This document shows, piece by piece, positions 10,055 through 21,035 of a stretch of DNA of 64,000 bases. The stretch's first letter is position 1. The number at the start of each line of letters is the position of its first letter. The notes below the pieces were generated by a model, which saw nothing but the letters and a program-made list of their open reading frames with translations, ran no database searches and was not told the DNA's origin. Origin of the DNA: Rhipidocladum racemiflorum (lineage: Eukaryota; Streptophyta; Magnoliopsida; Poales; Poaceae); the NCBI GenBank assembly GCA_036346355.1, contig CM070579.1, positions 496,001-560,000 of the forward strand, written 5' to 3'. The position numbers and the translations under genes were made by a program.

Positions 10055-11880
10055 TCACGGAACAACTAAGCTTCCTTGCCTGCGGTTGAACTCCCCAGAT
10101 GGTTGCTTCATACGCACACCCATCTCGCCCAGCATCACGCCGTTCCGTCCAACTAAAATGCTGTTTTCATTAACAAGACGAGGTTCTGATTCACTTGATC
10201 CTGCCATGCTCAACCCCACGTCCTTTTCCACCCCATTCTCCTTCATCATCTCCCTCACTTTCTCAACATCATCCCATCTTCCTTCCCCAGCATAAATGTT
10301 TGACAGAAGCACGTACGGGCCGACCTCTGTTGGCTTCATTTCGATCAACTTCTTCCCAACAAACTCTCCAAGTTTGGAGTTGTTCTGAGTTCGAGATGCT
10401 GACATCAGAGTGCCCCACAATGCCGGCGATACCTTCCCTTGCATATTCTTGATGAGGTTCTCCGAGTCTTTGAGAAGTCCAGCACGACCAAGGAGGTCCA
10501 GCATACATCCAAAATGCTCAACCTTAGGCTCAACACCGTAGAACCCGACCATCCTGTCGAAACAATGCCAGCCTTCAAGAACCAAACCACCATGAGCACA
10601 CGAACTCAAGACACAGATGAAAGTCGTCTCATTTGGCCTAGGCCCGCTTCTCTCCATCTCCAAGAACAACTCAAGGGCCTTCTCACTCTGGCCGTGCAAC
10701 CCATAGCCTACAATCATGGAGTTCCATGATGGGACACTCCTTTCACTCATCGAATCGAAGATCTCCCTCGCCGTGTCCATCACCCCACACTTGGCATACA
10801 TCGTCAACAGAGCCGTAAGCAGCAGCACATCTGGCACAAGCCTCTCCCACCTCTCGTAAACCAAACCATGCACCCACCTTCCCCTCTCGAAATCACCCAG
10901 GTACCCACAAGCCGTCAGAACACTCACGAACGTCTTCTCGTTTGGTGCAGCGCCCCTCACTGCCATCATCACATCAAACAGCCTCAAGCACTCCCGCCAG
11001 TCCTTCACCTTTGCATACAGTGCAAGAATTATGTTCCACGACACGACACTCTTCCTCGGCATGCCATCAAACACCGCCCTCGCCATCGCGACATTCCCGT
11101 CCTGGGCGTACCCATCCAGCATCGAGTTCCATGACACGGCATCCCTGTATGGCATTGCATCAAACATCTTCTTGGTGTTCTCCATGTCCCCGCAGCGAGT
11201 ATACCCGGCGAGAATCGAGTTCCAGGTGACCACGTCCTTCTCAGGATTTCATCAAACAGCTTCCTGGCGCTGTCCATGTCCCCCTCAGCCGCATAACCAG
11301 ACACCATGGAGTTGTACGAGACAACGTCCCGCTCCGGCATTTCGTCGAACAGGCGGCGTGCGGCCCGGAGGCCGCCGAGTCTGAGGCAAGCGCGTAGGAG
11401 GGTGTTCCAGGTGACGGTGTCGGGGCGGGGGATGTCGTCGAGGAGGCGGCGCGCGGAGGCGGGAGAGCGGAGGGACAGGTAGAGCGAGAGGAGGGAGTTG
11501 GTGAGGCGGAGGTCGGAGGGGAGGTGGCCGAAGGAAACAGCCAGGGCGTGGAGGGCGGAGGCGGTGGGGAGGGAGTGGGCGTGGTGTTGCTTGGAGGAGA
11601 GGATTAGGAGAAGCGTGAGGTGGTCGCGGGGGAGGAGGCCGAGGAGGGCGGGGTGGGCGCTGCGGGGGAGGTGGGGCAGGAGGGAGTTGAGGAGGCGGGA
11701 GGAGAGTGCGGGATGGGAGGAGGGGAGGCCGGAGGTGAGGACGAGGGCCAGGCACTGGAGGAGGCGGCGGCGCGGGGTGGTCGGGCCAGCGGCGAGGCGG
11801 AGGCGCGAGAGCAGTAGTGCTGCGCTGGTGGTGGTCGCCGACGGAGGCGAGAGGCGGCCTGGTGTTGAGGAAGAACACAT
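10055..11880 (-). pseudogene. PLS/E-class pentatricopeptide repeat protein with one frameshift
   Basis: PPR proteins of this class bind specific organellar transcripts for RNA editing or processing. The first 211 codons start MCSSSTPGRL with an Ala/Leu/Arg-rich, transit-peptide-like N-terminus and run into PPR units such as PDTVTWNTLLRACLRLGGL and RDVVSYNSMVSGYAAEGDM. At 11245/11246 one base is missing from the expected DEMPEKDVVTWNS segment, and the frame then continues for about 396 codons. That part holds further P, L and S motifs and an E region near PTEVGPYVLLSNIYAGEGRW. There is no DYW domain. The joined product would be about 607 residues without introns, normal for the family. Everything else is intact, so this is a very recent pseudogene or a sequencing error. 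Confidence 0.85.
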
Positions 11881-12066
11881 GCCGGCGCGGTGAGGAGGCG
11901 CATTGGCCTAATGGGGAATGAAGGCGGTAACTCAGCGTATGGAAACGTATACTATGGTATGGAAACGTATACCATTGGCCTTTGCTGAATTGATCCTGTG
12001 ACATTCCATTCCCCAGGGTAACACTTAATACTGCTGTTCTTGTCTTTTCTCTTTCTAATCTGCTAG

Positions 12067-12128
12067 GAGTAGAAAAACTCTCTACTGATCTCAATGATTC
12101 TGAGCTGAGGCGATACCTTGAAAGAATA
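12067..12128 (+). pseudogene. Exon fragment of an unrecognised gene (left of the Harbinger element)
   Basis: A CTAG acceptor precedes an open stretch reading GVEKLSTDLNDSELRRYLER, and a GTAAGAG donor follows at 12129. The coding quality is good but I do not recognise the family. It is probably the same gene as the piece at 19020-19290, the two now separated by the Harbinger insertion. No start codon or other exons are visible. Confidence 0.45.
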
Positions 12129-12788
12129 GTAAGAGTTCGTTCTACTGGATGGACGCAGGGTGTCTTTGCCAATTTTGCTGCTGAGGAGGAAACTGGGAGA
12201 TCAAAACACCTCACAGAACAAAGAGTATGGGGCTGTTTGGATTGAAGCCATGAGAAGCCATGCCAAATATTTGGTCATGGCCAACTCATGGCATGACCAA
12301 ATATTTGGCAAAATGAGGCTGTTTGGTTTGTATCCAATAATTGGCATGACAGTAATAAAAAATGGTGTTTGGTCTACAGCCTAGAAAGCAACCAAATGTT
12401 GGCATGGCATATTGGCAATATTTGGTTTGTAGCCAAATATTTAAATGAGCATGACTAAAATTTCATTAGGGATCTCATTTATGAAAAGAGAGCATACACA
12501 GTGAGCTTGCACAAGTAAAAGGAAGGGTAGCATTCTCATGCATTGGTTTTGGAGAGCTCTTCTTTTGCTGATCGAATAGGTAAAAGTGGATACCAAAATC
12601 AATTGGCAAATAGTAACAGCTTATACTCAAGTGATCGCAGACGATCACCGACGGGAAGAACCGATGGCATTGGTTACATACAAAGAATAGGATTCATCCA
12701 AAGGCAAGGTTTAGAGTGAGATGATATCGATTCCTCCCTTGTGTTAAATGCATAAAGTGTGACTCTAATCGTGACTCATTAGCGGACC

Positions 12789-14320
12789 CTAATCCACGTC
12801 CATTGAGGTCGCACTACTGCAAGACGCAGCAGATTCCTTTTCGTAGCGCTTTTTTGTCGACTTGAGATCGTTGAACATAAGGTTGTTTCTTCGCCGCTTC
12901 ATGACAAGGAGCAAGAAAATCATTAGCACACGAACTCTGTTGTATTTGTAAATGCAACGACAAACATCACGAATATGTAAGAGCGGATGAAAAGAATGAT
13001 GCTATTATTACTTAATAGGGTATATAAATATAATGGAGAATGATCTAGAATATTACATGTCATCTTTTGCCACATCTCTCCAAGCTTCTTTGCTATCTCG
13101 GTTGTAGGCAAGTGTCCGATTGCTACTCTTCATATTCGCATTAAGAAAATAGCAACTAAGCGTCTGCTTTAAGACCTCATCTCTAGCATATATTCAGAAA
13201 GAATAAGTTATGGGTCAAGGAATAATTTTAACCAAAAAAGAGGAAGCGTTATAACCTCACATCGTGAGAAAATTAAAGATTTATATGAAACTCCTCATGT
13301 GCATAGTGAATTTTAGTCTCGTAATGAAGGTACAATGTTTGCCCCTAGTATCATAAATTTCTTATGACAAAAGGAAGTATTTATTAGTATATAAATGTTA
13401 CTAAAGGAAGAAACTATTTTGTTCAAGAGTTTACAAATTCATAAATGATGCAATGCATTTCCATACATAATAGCCTATCAGGTTCCTCAATTGTTTCTCG
13501 AAGTGACACTAGCTTTATTCAAGACATAACACTCAAGAATTTATTTGTTAATGGGTATGTACTATGTTGGGGATTATTAGTCGAGTATCTTCGCTCGCTT
13601 CACCATTGAGAAGTACATGAATGGTGTCATTGCTTTTGGGGCATTAGGATCTTTTTCTTCTTCTTCTGGTTCTTTTCTACGAACCTTCCTCATCCCTCGC
13701 CTTAGGCTTCTTCTTCACAGGTGGCTTTGAGCTACTAGCTTCCTTTTGGATGATTTCGGGAGGGGTGGGGGTGTAAACAAAGAGCAAGAGATCGAGCATG
13801 GAGGCCTCACACTTCGGGCTTGCTACAAGACAAATAATAAGTTAACTACCTCTTTTTCACCCCCACTTTCACCGGCATCCGATTCCTCATCATCGGAATC
13901 ACGTTAGGAGACCCACCATCATCCTTATCCACAACAAAATCTTCATCCTAACATGAAGTGATAAATAACACAAGTATACGTAGGAACTCGATAATAAGAT
14001 TAGCAAGATCAAGCAACAACCAATAAAATGCAACCATACCTCTCTTCATCACTTTCCTCATCCCCACTGATTTTTTATTCTTTCTAGATGTGGATCAACA
14101 CATCGTCATCGCCAGTGTCCCGTAGAACATCTCAGTAACCCCACCACTTGTACCTTGACCACCTCCAAGGTTCGGTATTTTCAAGTGTTTTCCACTTAAA
14201 AGATTATCGAAATGTAAGCAAGAATGATGATGAAGCCAATAAAAGGCACATACTTGATGAAGTTGAAGAGGTTATGGTATTCATTCCTTTGAATATTTCT
14301 CAAGATAAGATAAATATTCT
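12789..14320 (-). pseudogene. Captured C-terminal fragment of SSRP1 (FACT complex HMG-box subunit)
   Basis: SSRP1 pairs with SPT16 in FACT, the histone chaperone that opens nucleosomes during transcription. Successive minus-strand blocks match the end of plant SSRP1. They are NIQRNEYHNLFNFI (about 14256-14306); GKHLKIPNLGGGQGTSGG and DPHLERIKNQ (14200-14068); GDEESDEER; EDFVVDKDDGGSP (about 13915-13952); EASSSKPPVKKKPKARDEEG (about 13690-13745); the HMG-box start KDPNAPKAMTPFMYFS (about 13600-13655); LPTTEIAKKLGEMWQKMT (13056-13111); KKQPYVQRSQVDKK (about 12852-12900); and MDVD plus stop at 12789-12791. GT-AG-like intron sequence still separates blocks, so capture was at DNA level, not through mRNA. 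Frameshifts and stops make it non-coding now. It lies wholly inside the Harbinger element. Confidence 0.85.
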
Positions 14321-14791
14321 CCTAGGTAAACAAATTGGGACTCTAGTACTTTAGATACTCGACAAAGTAATTCATTGATCCTATTCAGACAAGAGGATGC
14401 CAAGAATAAAACAAAATAAAGAAGATGGACAAAATAAATAAGACCTTCAAAATGGCACACCCAAACCAGGAACTACCTTATGATTGAAAACAAAGCGGCA
14501 CAAGCAATTTACACTATTTTATCATCTTTGTCATCCACCTTATAAAATCCTTCTTGTGTAATAGAACAACAAAATAAACAAGATGGAAAAGCAGATCTTG
14601 TAGTACTTCACGGACCAACCACTAGCATCATGTTTCATACATCCAAATTAGTAAAACCATTACACGTACCACAAAGTCCAGATAATTAAAGCATACCACA
14701 CATAGATTGTACTTACAACCATGACAACATATCGCTCACACTTCAACCCAACACTTAGTTTTTACCCAAAACATGGCAAGCAAAAGATGGG

Positions 14792-15420
14792 TTACAAATG
14801 CAAAAGTTCATCAAGCACGCCTTCAAAGACCACCATCATAATTGCTAGTAATGAACTCAATAACCCAAGCATCAAGTGTTGCGTTGCTCGCATAATTGAG
14901 ATAGCTAAAAAGCTTCTTGGTCGGGCTTGGAAAGGTGAGTAGCAACGTAAGTTTGTCTCAGCAAGAATGGTGAGAGCATCTATTCTTCTCCACAACCCTG
15001 CATGAGGATCCTCACGTGCGAGTAAAGTAGCATAAGAGGGAGGGGAGTCACATAAGTGAGTCCGCAAGATTCTTGATGCTTGCCGCGATGTCATCATTTG
15101 ATATTTTACTCGGACGCATGATTTGTCCCTTACTATTCTTCTTAGGAGGTGATGTTGCCCGCTATGCGTTTTGCTTGATGTGGATGAGGATCATCCACAT
15201 CGATAGGACTGCTCGTGGGATTGTGTCGCACTCATTGCCATCATTGTCCTCCATGCCCCCGGAAGTTCTTTGGGCACTCCATGTCCTCCTCACCACTACT
15301 TACATCTTTAATAGTGACATGATCAGCAGCAAAGGAGCCATCCGCCTGAGATTGATCTGAGAAAAGCTCTTCTAGCAATTCATAGAATTTGATAGGCCTA
15401 GTGAGATAGTTCACGGTTGC
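14792..15420 (-). pseudogene. Probable Harbinger Myb/SANT-type accessory protein, decayed
   Basis: On the minus strand the stretch near 15400-15290 reads IKFYELLEELFSDQSQADGS, followed by broken pieces with DVDDPHPHQAKRI and DIAASIKNLAD spread over two frames. Position just downstream of the transposase fits the Myb-like second protein that PIF/Harbinger elements need for transposition. The DNA-binding repeat itself was not seen; more of this gene may extend to about 16000. The call rests on context and general resemblance. Confidence 0.4.
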
Positions 15421-16154
15421 TTTCTGAAATCAATATCAAGTAAAAAGCACAACAAAGTGGTCCTAAGTGAGGAATGATCAGCAGCAAAGGAGCCATCTAG
15501 AATGTGATATGAACTTAAAAAAAACATGAATAGATTGCAACTTACTGGAAGATGAGCTTTCGGAATCAAATTGTAAACTTGCATAAATTGGTATCAAAGC
15601 CATTCCCACTATTATTCATGGCACGATTTAATCCAACCATACCTCTCCTTGTGACACCGTAGTGTCGGCCTACTCCGACTTTGAGTTGCACCCATGGAAA
15701 ATTTACCATTAAGAGCATTAGCACAATGCAAGTGGTGTTGTTTCTTAAACTTGAAGGTTGTTGGTTTATCCTTCGAAGATCGATGTACCTGAAGCATGAA
15801 CTTTGTATTGTCATCCGTCCCAAGACAAATACCTATCGCGTAGAAGATGAATCTCCTCGCTCTTGAATGATAGCTTTCTTTTGAGTTGCTCATGGTAGAA
15901 CCAAATGAAGTAAGAGTAGTGCTGAAATTAAAATCAATATTTAATAGCAAATGGTGTAATACTCGGATTCTGGATACATTAGTGCATAGAGAATACAAAT
16001 TCAATGCTACAATAAAATTGTCATATTACAAAAAATAATTTATTAATCAACCAAGTTGATAATAATGCCACATTTGTATTGCTAGTACATAACGCTTGGC
16101 AGCACACTAACGTATATCACTATCTCCATCACAAACACGATTGTTGCTCCTAGG

Positions 16155-17079
16155 GGAGATGGGGAGTACCAAGTGGCCTCATCAACTATAAGCTCATCGG
16201 TCCATTTTCTACAATCCGCTTATGCGGGCACAACACGCTATGACCACCTTCACTTGAGATTTTAGGGGTATATATGGCCTCTCACTAAGTATCTTGAACC
16301 TTCCCTTTAGTGACCCAAAACCACGCTCAACAGCTGGTCCTAAGTGAGGAATGACGATGGTTGTAGAGCTCTTGGGCATTCTCGGTAAATGGGAACCTCA
16401 AATTCCTTTAGATGGTAACGAACACCACGATATGGTGGCAAGATACTGGTCGTCGTGCATAACCAGCATCGCGAAGGTAGAATTTTCCTACAAAGATGGT
16501 AAGACATTATCTAATGTACTTTAAAAGCAAAATATGTTAACGTCAAACTAGTAAAATACCTTGGTATTTTTAATCCTAGAGGCGAGACAAAGCATCCTTT
16601 AAGACAAGAGAGTCATGGGCGGATCCCTCCCACCTGCTAGGACATAAGTAAAACCAAGATCGAAGATCGAGAAATCGATAGCTGCTAAAACATTTTGTGT
16701 TGATACATTTTTCGTCCTCTAAACTTATCATCCAAGTTTGTCGACAGGATGCTTTCACATGAGTCCCATCTAGTGCCCTATGCACTCCTACAGTTGAAAT
16801 ATAAGGTAAGATGTACCATGTGTTTTGATCCAACAACATTAATCTATATAAGGCAATGGCAAATTACCTCAAAGTATGGATGAAATCTTACGCTATTAGT
16901 GATCTTATCGCGGTGTATTGGACTTCAAATAGATGAGTTCTTTGGCAAGGACACCCATTGCATTTAGCACGGCATTGAAGTATCTCGCTAAGCCTCCCTG
17001 ATCGCCAAAACTTAAATGCAACAACATTTGTATGTCGATGCCCTACCATGTACAGAAAGAATGCAACTTCGCTTTTCAA
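16155..17079 (-). pseudogene. PIF/Harbinger DDE transposase, decayed
   Basis: Minus-strand blocks match the Harbinger nuclease in order. They are EVAFFLYMVGHRHTN (17079-17000), RALDGTHVKASCRQTW with the first catalytic Asp (about 16740-16790), RFLDLRSWFYLCPSRWEGSAHDS with the second Asp region (about 16603-16670, quoted in part), FYLRDAGYARRP (about 16445-16490), VERGFGSLKGRFKIL (about 16285-16330) and SQVKVVIACC (about 16225-16265). Stops and frame changes lie between blocks, so no active enzyme can be made. Confidence 0.85.
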
Positions 17080-18148
17080 CCGACATGCAATGTGTCAACT
17101 AAAAGTCCTTTTTGTCTAAGTCGATCACAAAGCTTACAAAATACCACTCTAGTCACATGAGTTGACTAACACATGATCGATCAGAGGTTTGAGTTAACCT
17201 AACCAATTCATTACTCCTCCAAATGTCCCTCGCCCAGGAGAGACCATACTTCAACCCTCTCTTTTATGTCTCCTACCATCTCTTAATCTCAACCATAGAG
17301 CTACCATAAGAAGAAGAACACCTATGGCCTTTTGCTTCCGAGACATAGAAACTAAGATAATAATAAAACAATCTGTTCCTCATTGCAATCCATCCGACAA
17401 ATATTAATTGACATAGTAGGCAAGTAAATTTGGCATGTGATGATTCAATAAAAACAAAAAGAAATGCACAAAAAAAGAAATGTACCTTCAGAAAACTCAA
17501 TCAAAAGGTTTGAGACGAAGATGACTTTAATTCTCAAGAAAACTTGTGTGAGGAAATCCCTGCATAGAGAAAAAATGATTATAAATATTAATAAATGAAT
17601 CGCTCCAAAGTTAAAACAACCTCAATGCATCCAAATTTGAAGGGTGTTGGATGCGTTTTATGGCAGTGGGCGCTGCTATTTAAGAAGAGATCTACTATAA
17701 TGTTATTTTCATGAATTTGAAATATTTTACCTTGCAACACTTAAATGTTTATTTGATCTTTTTCCTCCAATGTTATCTGCTACTTGCATAACAATAGTTT
17801 ATCTAGCTTCAATGCATCTGTGTGAATATGACATCACCAATGGTTTGTTTTCCCCAAAATCCAATGATACTGAGTTTGTATCTCTTCTGCTGAATATGTC
17901 CCAATGATCATTTTTATAAATTATATCTCACTAATGATCTAGCCTAATTTGGATTTTGTACTTTAAATTGCAGAAATGCTCTTTTCGCTCGCAGGTGCGA
18001 GAACATTTTTCGTAAGGTAACTGTTCTCTCCAAGGTGAAGATCGATAACTATTTGTAAATCAATGTGATGACCAACCCACCATTACCACATCGGTTTCAC
18101 ACCATACAATTGGCATATATGATTATGCCTACCAAATAAGTAGCTTGT

Positions 18149-18204
18149 GCTAACATTCCAATTGGAACAATAACTGCTAACATTCCAATTGGAACAATAA
18201 TATG
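18149..18204. repeat. Direct duplication, about 27 bp, two copies
   Basis: GCTAACATTCCAATTGGAAC occurs twice in a row, each followed by AATAA. It is a simple tandem duplication inside the Harbinger element. Confidence 0.85.
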
Positions 18205-18484
18205 ATTCTGTTTCTAACATGTCAAGAAACAACCAAAATTGAAATTTTTACGGACAAGGATTGGGGCTTGCCTGGTAGGCAATGAGGCCGATGAGGACCA
18301 CGACGGAGGCGAAGGAGAAGAGCAGGCTCGGCGGGACGACGGCAGTCGAGGTTTCGGGGGGACGATGAGCTCGACGGTGGGACGAGCAGATCGACTGGCG
18401 GGAGAAGTAGGTCGGTGGCGGGGACAACGACCCGGCCAGCGTGACGAGCAGATCGAATGAAGCGGTGCTGGCCGGGATGAGCTT

Positions 18485-18720
18485 GTCATGGGCGACTCAG
18501 TGGCGGCGGGACTCCATGGTCGGCGGACGAGCTTGGCGGCGGCGACTGGGCGGGGACTCCCATGGTCGCGACGAGCTTACATGGCGCGACTTCAAAGGGC
18601 GGCATGGACTCCCATGGTCGGCGGGGGCGAGCTTGGCGGCGACTATGGTGGCGGGGACTCCATGGTCGGCGGGGATGAGCTTGGCGCGCGACTTCCAGTG
18701 GCGGCGACTCGAGCCGCCGG
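18485..18720. repeat. GC-rich degenerate repeats inside the Harbinger element
   Basis: Words of the form GACTCCATGGTCGGCGG followed by GAGCTTGGCG recur at about 18508, 18556, 18606 and 18655, with spacings near 50 bp. The block 18260-18790 is far more GC-rich than the rest of the element. It may be captured host DNA or a remnant of a GC-rich first exon; no protein family is recognisable. Confidence 0.6.
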
Positions 18721-19019
18721 GACCTGAAGCGAAAGCGGGAGCCGCGGGGACTCAGACAGCGAACGATTAGGGGTTAGCCGACGACTCGGTGTATAGCGGG
18801 AGAGATTAGTCGACGCAGTGCGGTTTCGCCAAGTTTTGGCGAAGAAATCGGCCGGCGCACATGCCCTTCGCACTGCGTTGGAAAAGGTTGGCGAGCCAAA
18901 CTTTTTTGATGGCGAGCCATAACTTGGAGCTAAACCAAATGATAGCCAAATTGAGATGGCATGACCAAATTTTGGCTTGGCACATTTTGGCTATCAACCA
19001 AACAGCCTCTATACCTCAG

Positions 19020-19290
19020 TGGGAACTTGCATGTTGATGTTAACAAATTGAAAGAAGCCACCAAACAGCTAGGCCTGGTGGCTCCTCCAATCAGCAGGGC
19101 AAGATCGTTGTCAGGGACATCGCAAGAATTTAGTCAGGCTCCTATTCAGCCAGCAGGTCCAGCACCACCTGCTGCTGCTCCAGCAATGCCGAATGCTGCA
19201 GTTGATAACCAACATGGCAACATGTTTGGAGCCACAAGCGCCCACTGGCGCCGCACGTCCTGTAATTGGAGGCATGGAGTATAACCAACT
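19020..19290 (+). pseudogene. Exon fragment of an unrecognised Pro/Ala-rich gene (right of the Harbinger element)
   Basis: After a CTCAG acceptor the frame reads DVNKLKEATKQLGLVAPP, then a Ser/Pro/Ala/Gln-rich tail with PAGPAPPAAAPAMPN. Near 19235 the sense shifts by one base and continues as APTGAARPVIGGMEYNQL in the next frame, so it carries a frameshift. It is likely the continuation of the exon at 12067-12128. I do not recognise the family. Confidence 0.45.
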
Positions 19291-19366
19291 TGTTTGGAAA
19301 CCGGTTACTTTCCTAACTCTTCACCATTCATCATTCTGCATGCATGCTGAATTCCATGGCATGCAG

Positions 19367-19678
19367 GTTCGGGCGCACTGGGCTGTACAAGGCCTTCATG
19401 TTCAGCAGCCCGACGATCCTGGTGACGATCCCGGAGGCATGCAAGCAGGTGCTCACCGATCTACGGCTTCGAGGCGCTCACCACCTATGACCTACCTCGG
19501 CTTCATCGACCGGACCGTCGTGTCGACGCTGCACCGGTGGTCGGAGATGGGCGAGATCGAGTTCCTGGAGGAGTTGAGGCGGATGACCTTCAAGATCATC
19601 GTGCAGATATTCATGAGCGGCGCCGACGACCGGACGATGGAGGCGCCGACGATAACGAATAACAGGAGCATACCCTAG
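19367..19678 (+). pseudogene. Cytochrome P450 fragment, CYP88A (ent-kaurenoic acid oxidase)-like
   Basis: The frame gives GRTGLYKAFMFSSPTILVTI and PEACKQVLTD. It then jumps to GFEALTTY and continues, after a small insertion that shifts the frame, as LGFIDRTVVSTLHRWSEMGE and ELRRMTFKIIVQIFMSGADD. These segments resemble kaurenoic acid oxidase, the CYP88A enzyme of gibberellin synthesis. About 40-50 residues are missing between CKQVLTD and GFEALTTY, and no heme-binding or I-helix region is present. It reads into unrelated sequence with a stop at 19678. A related P450 of the CYP85 clan is possible. Confidence 0.7.
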
Positions 19679-19679
19679 A

Positions 19680-21035
19680 TGCATATGCTAGGAGACTACA
19701 TATATATTCATCTAATATGCTCACAACCAGCAGATTAACAATAAACAACAGAAACATTGTACTAAGCACGCATCGCTCGTGGTGCGAGTAAGCGATAGTT
19801 GTTGTAGCGCAAATGTTGTTGAGGATTAAGCGCTGGCCGCAATGAGCGCGATGACGAGCAGCAGCGCCCCGAATGACGAGGAAGACGAGCCATCACGATG
19901 ACGTGGAAACAGTCGCGCCAAGCGCTTCTCAAAAACCTGATTCGTCCTCTCCCGGTGCAAGAACTCGAGGACGGGTGGTTTTGGAGACCTGCTCTCCCAT
20001 TCGCTGGTGCACGCCGGCGGACGGAACCGAGTATCCCAGATGGTGGCGCAGCGATAGGAACTAGCAAAACCCTAGGCGTGGGAACTTCTACTCTTCCCGG
20101 CGTAAGCGGCGCAATATATATAGGTGTTGGAGGAAAACCCATCAACTCCCGAAGAGGGAGGCTTGATGCTCCATAGCGGGTCATCAGGGTTCGTCACCGA
20201 GATGCTACGGGACGTCCTTTCATGCTCCGTGAGACTGCTACGAGAGATCCCGTAGCCCGCGGGGGGTTCTCATGTCCCGCGGGAGGTCTACGTCTCTCCG
20301 GGGCATACCCCGCCGGAGGCTCTCATCATGTCCCGCGGGAGGTCTACGTCTCCCCTGGGCATACCCCGCAGGAGGCTCTCATGTCCCGCGGGAGGTCTAC
20401 GTCTCCCCGGGACATACCCCGCAGGAGGCTCTCATCATGTTCCACGGGAGGTCTACGTGTCCCCGGAGGCATACCCCGCGGGTCTACATCTCCCCGGGGG
20501 CATACCCCGCGGAAAGTCTCATCACGGGAGACTTGAGTGATGTCACCAAATCCCCTGTGGGGCCCGAATGTTAGGGGTCCACTCCCTCAAGACGATCCCG
20601 TGGGACCCACTACCTCCCCGCCAGAATGACTAAAATGCCCCCACTTAGGCTAGTCTAGTAGGGGTATAATGGTACTTTTATGTAACAGGCTGGGTGCCTA
20701 TAAATACCCAATGTAACCCCCTCATGTAAGGAGAGCTCTCATTGAATGCAAAACCAAAAACTGGAGTGTCCCTCGGGGAGTCTGGACAAGGGCACATCCC
20801 TCTACTCCCCCCGGGGAACACACCGACAGGAGTAGGGTGTCTTTCTTAAGCGCCCGAACCTGTATAAATCCTTGTGTCACATTTACTCTCGTGGACGACG
20901 GCCCGCGAAAAGGCCGGCGTCCGCTCTCATTTCTGTGTTCTATTTCCAAACCTACGACAATAGGAATAGCCTGGTAACAGTCCATATCCGAACGTGTCCC
21001 GAAGATGTGCCATGAACGGAGTCCATTACGGAGTC
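19680..21035. other. Repetitive, non-coding region
   Basis: No gene is supported. It holds the minisatellite at 20270-20523 and a stretch at about 20571-20958 (TGTTAGGGGTCC to ACCTACGACA) that has the look of a single LTR, with TATAAATACCC inside. I found no matching 5-bp duplication and no adjacent primer-binding site, so that LTR call is tentative. Confidence 0.45.
20270..20523. repeat. GC-rich minisatellite, about five units of 45-56 bp
   Basis: Units contain CCCGCGGGAGGTCTACGTCT, then CCCCGG, GCATACCCCGC and AGGCTCTCATC. Three units are close copies and the last two are shorter or diverged. All three forward frames stay open across part of it only because of composition. Confidence 0.9.

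Larger units (their letters stand above)
12229..19009 (-). mobile_element. PIF/Harbinger DNA transposon, 6.8 kb, decayed, carrying an SSRP1 fragment
   Basis: The ends are GGGGCTGTTTGG and CCAAACAGCCTC, matching inverted termini also used by the Tourist MITE at 25943-26450. A 3-bp TAT flanks both sides (12226-12228 and 19010-19012), close to the usual TWA target. Just inside the ends the AAATATTTGG and TTTGGCTTGG words recur in both orientations. On the minus strand it carries a Harbinger DDE transposase remnant, a Myb/SANT-type partner remnant and then a captured SSRP1 segment; near the right end is a GC-rich repeat-bearing block. All coding parts are broken, so it cannot act autonomously. 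It interrupts an unrecognised gene fragment. Confidence 0.82.

Noticed and set aside
10195..11893. Plus-strand open frames opposite the PPR gene
   Set aside because: They mirror the GC-rich PPR coding strand and have no family features of their own.
20270..20523. CRISPR-like array of repeats
   Set aside because: The units are contiguous tandem copies without unique spacers, and the DNA is plant nuclear.
20222..20574. Three open forward frames with repeated SRGRSTSP-like peptides
   Set aside because: They are translations of the minisatellite in each frame, with no start context or flanking exons.
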